Shown piece by piece: positions 59,949-64,000 of a DNA stretch of 64,000 nt. The notes beneath the pieces are model-generated. The model was not told the origin of the DNA and searched no databases. It was given only the letters and a program-made list of their open reading frames with translations. Source of the DNA: CAVWSM01 sp963799425 (lineage in GTDB: Bacteria; Actinomycetota; Actinomycetes; Jiangellales; Jiangellaceae); contig CAWCXA010000007.1 in assembly GCA_963799425.1 (NCBI GenBank), forward strand, positions 62,001-126,000. Direction: 5' to 3'. A program made the position numbers and the translations under genes. Each line of letters opens with the position of its first letter. Position 1 is the stretch's first letter.

Positions 59949-60293
59949 TCAACTGGCCTGCGACATCGGCGAGGGCGCCGCAGGGCGTTGGATGGGCAGC
60001 TTGAGTCGATCCCGCTCGGCGGCGTCGAACTCCGACCGCGCCGCAGTAAGCAGCGCTCGCCAGGACGTCACGTTGGGCCGACGCCGCAGGATCGCCCGCC
60101 GCTCCCGCTCGGTCATGCCGCCCCAGACCCCGAATTCGATCTGCCGGTCCAGCGCCTCAGCCAGGCACTCCGTGCGGACCGGGCAGCTCGCGCACACGAT
60201 CTTGGCTCGGTGCTGCTCCGCCCCCTGCACGAACAATCGGTCCGGGTCGCCGTTGCGGCACGCGGCCAACTCGGTCCAGTCATCTCTCCACAT
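59949..60293 (-). CDS. whiB: WhiB-family iron-sulphur regulator (WhiB4-like)
   Basis: A 114-residue Wbl protein. The [4Fe-4S] ligands are C12, C34, C37 and C43 (AACRN; VCASCPVRTEC), and the GVWGG turn follows, then a basic RERRAILRRR segment for DNA binding. Location downstream of the arsA pair and next to the PASTA PBP equals Rv3681c (whiB4), a redox-sensing regulator. ATG 60293 has AAGGGGGG about eleven bases upstream; a longer frame from 60353 is less likely since it begins in the leader. Confidence 0.94.
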   Translation of the reverse strand: MWRDDWTELAACRNGDPDRLFVQGAEQHRAKIVCASCPVRTECLAEALDRQIEFGVWGGMTERERRAILRRRPNVTSWRALLTAARSEFDAAERDRLKLPIQRPAAPSPMSQAS

Positions 60294-60513
60294 GCTGTGT
60301 CGTCCCCCCTTGACGTCGCGCCTGCCGCTATCACCCCTTAGAGCGTCAGGCACCCGATTACGGACAGTAGGCGACTTGGGAGGTAGCGAACAGCCTGCAA
60401 GAGGCCCCCTGGCATCGACCGTTCGGCTGATTGTCTAGCCGCGCAGAACGCACTATATGACGATTTGGTCGGCGTAGGAGGAGGCACGGGGTCGGCTCGA
60501 CTACCCTTCCACC

Positions 60514-62946
60514 ATGGCGAATCTCCGCCCCTCGTCCGTCGCTGGGGCAACCCGGCGGCTGCTGCTGCTCGTCGGCCTCAGCGCGCTGTCCGGTGTGCTC
60601 GTGGCCGGATTGGTCCTGCCCATCGCCGGAGCGCTCGGGCTCGCCGCCAAGAGCAGCGCCGAGACGTTCGAGTCGCTGCCTGACGACCTGGAGACCCGCC
60701 CGCTCGCCCAGCGCTCCCGAGTCTTCGATGCCAACGGCAACCTGCTGGCCACGTTCTTCCAGGAGAACCGGGTCGATGTGCCGCTGGCCGCGGTCGCCCC
60801 GGTCATGCAGAACGCGCTGCTTGCGAGTGAGGATGCCCGGTTCTACGAGCACGGCCCGATCGACCTGCAGGGCACCAGCCGCGCGGCGCTGCGTAACTTC
60901 GCCGCCGACGAGATCACGGGCGGTGGGTCCACGCTTACCCAGCAGTACGTCAAGCTCGTGCTCATCGAGCAGGCCTCGACGGCCGATGAACGCAAGAAGG
61001 CCCAGGACGACACGCTCGACCGCAAGCTGCGCGAGCTGCGCCTCGCCATCGCCGCCGAACGGCAGTTCACCAAGGCCGAGATCCTCACGCGCTACTTCAA
61101 CATCGCCTATTTCGGCCAGGGGGCCTACGGGATCGAGGCGGCGGCTCGGCACTATTTCTCGGTAAGCGCCGCCGAGCTGACGCTGCCGCAGGCCGCCCTT
61201 CTTGCTGGGCTCGTGCAGAAGCCACGCGCCTACGACCCGGAGGACAACCCCGAGGCGGCCATCGGCCGGCGCAACGTCGTGCTTGGTCGCATGGCCGACG
61301 AGAATATGATCACCGACGCCGAGGCAGCCCAGGCTCGGTCGTCCGATCTTGGGCTCGCCGTCTCCGAGACACCCAACGGCTGCATCACGGCGTACGCGCC
61401 GTTCTTCTGCCAGTACGTCGAGAACGAGCTCGTCCTGTTTGACGGGCTGGGTGCCGACCCCGAGCAGCGCAGGCAGAACCTCTACCGCGGCGGTCTGACC
61501 ATCAAGACCACGATCGACCCCAAGGTGCAGTCCGCAGCGCAATCAGCGATCGACGGCAAGATGGCGCCGGCCGACGCGGCAGTGGGCGCGATGACGTTCA
61601 TCGAGCCGGGCACCGGCAAGATCAAGGCGATGGCGCAGTCGCGGCCGATGGGCGACGACGTCGCGGCCGGGCAGACATACCTCAACTACAACGTCGACAT
61701 CGCGCATGGTGGCGGCGACGGGTTCCAGCCAGGCTCGACGATGAAGGTGTTCGTTCTCGCAGCGGCCATCAAGCAGGGGATCCCGTTGTCGACGACGATC
61801 GGCGTGCCAAGCAGGGAGATCACCCTGCCGGAGCGCAGTTTCGCGACGTGCGAAGGACCCTACGGCGGGGGCCGCAATACAAAGACCTGGCAGGTCTCCA
61901 CGCCGACCGGGACATTCAACATTCGGTCGGGCACGTGGCGGTCCAACAACGGGTTCTATGCGCAGCTCGAACAGCGGACCGGTCTCTGCGACCCATCCAG
62001 ATTCATGACGGACATGGGCGTCGTTGAAACCAACGGCACACCGATCACCCCCCACCCGTCGATGGTCCTGGGGTCCCGCGAGGTGGCGCCGCTCGACATG
62101 GCCAACGCGTTCGCGACGTTCGCCGCGCGTGGCGTCTACTGCGAGCCGAACGCCATCACCGAGATGCTCGACCGCAACGGCCAACCGATGCCAATCCCGG
62201 CGCCCAACTGCCGGCAGCTGCTCGACCAGGCCCAGACCGACACCATCAACGACGTCCTCCGCGGCGTCATCGATGGCCCTGACGGCGGCCGCACCGGCCG
62301 CAACCTGAGCATTGGCCGCCCAGCCGCTGGAAAGACCGGAACGACCAACCAGGAACTTGCCGTCTGGTTCTCCGGGTACACGCCGCAGCTCGCAGCCTCC
62401 ATGGCGGTTGGCGACGTCGACCTGCCACGTGAGTCGATGCGCGGCATCGTCCTGAAGGGCGCAAAGCAGTTCTCCGCATGTGGTGGGTGCATCCCTGGAC
62501 CGATGTGGCGCGACGCGATGCGAGCAGCGCTCGACGGTGTCCCCGCCAGCGACTTTGTCGCGCCAAACCCAGAGGCCGTCGCCAGTCTCCGGGGCAACGT
62601 CCCGGACGTCCGTGGCCTGCAGGTCTCTCAGGCGGTCGAGGAGCTGACTCGCGCCGGCTTCAACGTCGAGGTGGGCGGCGAGGTCGACTCTGACCTGCCG
62701 CCAGGCACGGTCGTCTACACCAACCCGCGGTCGGGAAGCAGCCACCCTGCTGGCGGCACAGTGCGCCTCTTCGTGGCCGGTGCGCAGGCTGCCCCGGCGC
62801 CCGCGCCGGCCGTCGTGCCGCCCGTCGTTGCCGCACCACAGCTGCCCGACATCCTGGCGCCCTTCATCGCGCCACTCGACGGTCAAGGCGGCAACGGCCA
62901 GGGGGACGGGAATGGCGGCCGCCGCGGAGGCCGCGGACCCGGCTAG
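60514..62946 (+). CDS. Class A penicillin-binding protein with PASTA domain (PonA2-like)
   Basis: An 810-residue bifunctional cell-wall synthase. A single N-terminal membrane anchor (about 15-40); GT51 transglycosylase with E106 in LLASEDARFYEHG, GGSTLTQQYVK and YFNIAYFGQGAYG; transpeptidase with S408-x-x-K411 (GSTMK), S477-N-N and K607-T-G; one PASTA domain (about 690-755, VPDVRGLQVSQAVEELTRAGF); and a proline/alanine- then glycine-rich tail. It occupies the ponA2 (Rv3682) position. ATG 60514 lies six bases after TACCCT and has no ribosome site, fitting a leaderless transcript; an in-frame stop just upstream rules out earlier starts. Confidence 0.95.
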   Translation: MANLRPSSVAGATRRLLLLVGLSALSGVLVAGLVLPIAGALGLAAKSSAETFESLPDDLETRPLAQRSRVFDANGNLLATFFQENRVDVPLAAVAPVMQNALLASEDARFYEHGPIDLQGTSRAALRNFAADEITGGGSTLTQQYVKLVLIEQASTADERKKAQDDTLDRKLRELRLAIAAERQFTKAEILTRYFNIAYFGQGAYGIEAAARHYFSVSAAELTLPQAALLAGLVQKPRAYDPEDNPEAAIGRRNVVLGRMADENMITDAEAAQARSSDLGLAVSETPNGCITAYAPFFCQYVENELVLFDGLGADPEQRRQNLYRGGLTIKTTIDPKVQSAAQSAIDGKMAPADAAVGAMTFIEPGTGKIKAMAQSRPMGDDVAAGQTYLNYNVDIAHGGGDGFQPGSTMKVFVLAAAIKQGIPLSTTIGVPSREITLPERSFATCEGPYGGGRNTKTWQVSTPTGTFNIRSGTWRSNNGFYAQLEQRTGLCDPSRFMTDMGVVETNGTPITPHPSMVLGSREVAPLDMANAFATFAARGVYCEPNAITEMLDRNGQPMPIPAPNCRQLLDQAQTDTINDVLRGVIDGPDGGRTGRNLSIGRPAAGKTGTTNQELAVWFSGYTPQLAASMAVGDVDLPRESMRGIVLKGAKQFSACGGCIPGPMWRDAMRAALDGVPASDFVAPNPEAVASLRGNVPDVRGLQVSQAVEELTRAGFNVEVGGEVDSDLPPGTVVYTNPRSGSSHPAGGTVRLFVAGAQAAPAPAPAVVPPVVAAPQLPDILAPFIAPLDGQGGNGQGDGNGGRRGGRGPG

Positions 62947-63057
62947 CCGCGCCAGTCTCCGCCGAACATGTTGTTGACGCCAGATTTCACTGGGATTCGG
63001 GGAGCAACCACATGATCGCCGGGCGACAAGCGCATGGTCGTCCCGGGAAACGACGGG

Positions 63058-63633
63058 TCACGCGGCGTCCTTCGTCGCACTGATCGTGGCGCGACGCAGT
63101 GCGTCCAGATCGGTTCCACGGTCGGCAAGGATCTTGGCAGCGAGTCCGTTACCTTCCCGGATCAGCCCGAGCAGGATGTGCTCGGTGCCGATGTAGTTGT
63201 GCTTGAGCAGCAAGGCCTCTCGCAGCGCCAGCTCGAGAACCTTCTTAGCGCGCGGGGAAAACCGTCCACCTCGCCGGCGGCGGCGGAACGGCCCGCGCCG
63301 TGGTTCGTCATCCGCCTGGCTGAGGGCGTCGGGTCCGAACGTCTCCTCGATGCGGCCCAATACGGCTTCCACATCGATGCCGACGGCGCGCAACGCGTCG
63401 GCCTCGTCCGCAGTGAACAGCCCAGGCGCGGGACCGACGACCTCGACCACCGCGGCACGTACGGCATCGATCTCGAGCCCCTGAGCGCGGAGCACCCGAC
63501 CGGCGATCCCGTCGGAAGCGACCAGCGCGATCAACAGGTGCTCGGTGCCGACACGCCGTTGCGAGAGCCGCTCGCTCTCCTCCACGGCACGGTGTACGAC
63601 CTCGCGCGCTGCTTTCGTGAACCGCTCGAACAT
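63058..63633 (-). CDS. Clp N-terminal-domain protein without ATPase
   Basis: A 191-residue protein consisting of a double Clp_N repeat: residues 1-75 (MFERFTKAAREVVHRAVEES, RRVGTEHLLIALVASDG) and about 120-191 (FSPRAKKVLELALREALLLK, NYIGTEHILLGLIREGNG), separated by an arginine-rich linker (RRGPFRRRRRGGR). It resembles the N-terminal substrate/adaptor-binding domain of ClpC but has no AAA+ module, so it may act as a decoy, substrate receptor or adaptor sensor. ATG 63633 has GAGGGA upstream. It follows the small HTH gene by eight bases, so the two are one operon controlled by the palindromes at 63864-63908. Confidence 0.9.
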   Translation of the reverse strand: MFERFTKAAREVVHRAVEESERLSQRRVGTEHLLIALVASDGIAGRVLRAQGLEIDAVRAAVVEVVGPAPGLFTADEADALRAVGIDVEAVLGRIEETFGPDALSQADDEPRRGPFRRRRRGGRFSPRAKKVLELALREALLLKHNYIGTEHILLGLIREGNGLAAKILADRGTDLDALRRATISATKDAA

Positions 63634-63641
63634 GACGTCCC

Positions 63642-63860
63642 TCACTCCCCAACGCTGTGCGCATGCTTCTTGTGCACGGCCTGCTTGCTGACCTCGAGCA
63701 CATCGGCAATCTCTTGCCACGACCAGGCCTGACGCCGCGCGTTGCGCACCTGCAGAGCCTCCAGCGTGTCGGCCAATCGGCGAAGCGCCAGCACCGCGCG
63801 CAGACCGGCCCGGACGTCCGGACCAGCTGCCGCGGCTGCCAAGTCAGTTGCCTGAGTCAT
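63642..63860 (-). CDS. Small HTH protein, putative autorepressor of the Clp_N operon
   Basis: A 72-residue protein. After an alanine-rich N-terminus and a helix (RAVLALRRLADTLEALQVRNAR) comes a helix-turn-helix, SWQEIADVLEVSKQAVHKKH at 47-66, with the A-x3-G/E-x-S pattern of sigma-4/MarR-like HTHs. It is too small for a ligand domain. The ATG at 63860 is exactly seven bases after a -10 (TACGGT) and the transcript should be leaderless. Two 16-bp palindromes cover both the -35 and -10 elements, so it probably represses itself and the Clp_N gene. Confidence 0.85.
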   Translation of the reverse strand: MTQATDLAAAAAGPDVRAGLRAVLALRRLADTLEALQVRNARRQAWSWQEIADVLEVSKQAVHKKHAHSVGE

Positions 63861-63863
63861 ACC

Positions 63864-63908
63864 GTCAACCGTAGTTGACGCGGCGCTGAGTTGTCAACCG
63901 GGGTTGAC
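63864..63908 (-). promoter_or_regulatory. Promoter overlaid by two GTCAAC-N4-GTTGAC palindromes
   Basis: Perfect palindromes lie at 63864-63879 (spacer CGTA) and 63893-63908 (spacer CGGG), centres 29 bp apart. On the minus strand TTGACA (complement of 63892-63897) and TACGGT (complement of 63868-63873) are 18 bases apart, a good -35/-10 pair; the -35 is in the distal palindrome and the -10 in the proximal one. Binding to either would block RNA polymerase. Confidence 0.8.
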
Positions 63909-63914
63909 ACAAAT

Positions 63915-64000
63915 TCAGCTGCCCAGGTGGCGCCTGACTTCGGCCGCGACAGCCGCTCCGTCGACACGGCCGGCTACCCGTGGCGTCACGATTTTCATCA
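63915..64000 (-). CDS. GatB/YqeY-domain protein, C-terminal end (runs off the window)
   Basis: Only the last 27 or so residues are visible: MKIVTPRVAGRVDGAAVAAE followed by VRRHLGS and a stop. The V-x-G-R-x-D-G-x-x-V-x-x-x-V-x-x-x-L pattern is the C-terminus of GatB/YqeY-domain proteins, and a YqeY gene lies in this neighbourhood in mycobacteria (Rv3688c). Function of YqeY is not established; it resembles the tRNA-binding tail of the GatB amidotransferase. Confidence 0.65.
   Translation of the reverse strand, partial: MKIVTPRVAGRVDGAAVAAEVRRHLGS

Noticed and set aside
1..64000. CRISPR arrays, insertion sequences, prophage or rRNA genes
   Set aside because: None seen: no regular repeat-spacer pattern, transposase, integrase or rRNA-like sequence.

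Overview
The window is a chromosomal segment of a high-GC Gram-positive bacterium (Actinomycetota). Evidence: GC-rich third positions, a WhiB regulator, a SepF/Cyc-free but typical actinobacterial set (topA with a lysine-rich tail, MarP, a Crp of the mycobacterial type, paired ArsA ATPases, a PASTA-carrying class A PBP), many GTG starts and many starts that look leaderless. The order holB - topA - helicase - tad/Flp genes - HAD phosphatase - acs - holin-like protein - EphE-like hydrolase - marP - NUDIX - nth - crp - MBL - ridA/DUF4177 - arsA pair - whiB - PBP is the order I know from Mycobacterium tuberculosis Rv3644c-Rv3682, so this is conserved core chromosome with accessory insertions. A Nocardioidaceae-like host is a guess only.

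Layout. 1-4.7 kb: end of a GT2 glycosyltransferase, a PhoP/PhoR-like two-component pair, holB and tmk. 4.7-16 kb: sthA, a DedA protein, topA (with an apparent frameshift), a DHA2 exporter with its divergent HxlR regulator, a methyltransferase and the H+-pyrophosphatase hppA. 16-25 kb: a STAS/anti-sigma pair, an MrfA-type helicase, a LapA-like protein and a seven-gene Tad/Flp pilus cluster (ssd, tadA, tadB, tadC, a DUF4244 Flp-type pilin and two TadE-like genes). 25-28 kb: HAD phosphatase, an unknown membrane-anchored protein, a structured non-coding stretch and a methyltransferase.

28-39 kb is an accessory alpha-mannoside utilisation locus: a secreted 1595-residue GH92 mannosidase, an AGE-family sugar isomerase, two ABC permeases, a lipoprotein binding protein and a LacI-type repressor. 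Five copies or part-copies of one palindrome (TGACAnCGnTGTCA) tie these genes into one regulon. The transporter lacks an ATPase gene here and must borrow one. 39-47 kb is an acetate/monocarboxylate module: LytS-type sensor, LytTR regulator, two [small membrane protein + sodium symporter] pairs and acetyl-CoA synthetase; direct repeats matching the LytTR consensus sit before the second symporter pair.

47-64 kb: DUF937 protein, CBS protein, two ion-transporter genes including nhaA, then the conserved marP-nth-crp-arsA-whiB-PBP block, and finally a Clp_N-domain gene with a small HTH gene whose promoter is covered by two identical-type palindromes. The strongest regulatory observations are these operator sets, the 11-bp-phased repeats before the PhoP-like regulator, a perfect CRP-type site upstream of topA, and a consistent TAnnnT-N6-8-start leaderless signature at eleven genes.
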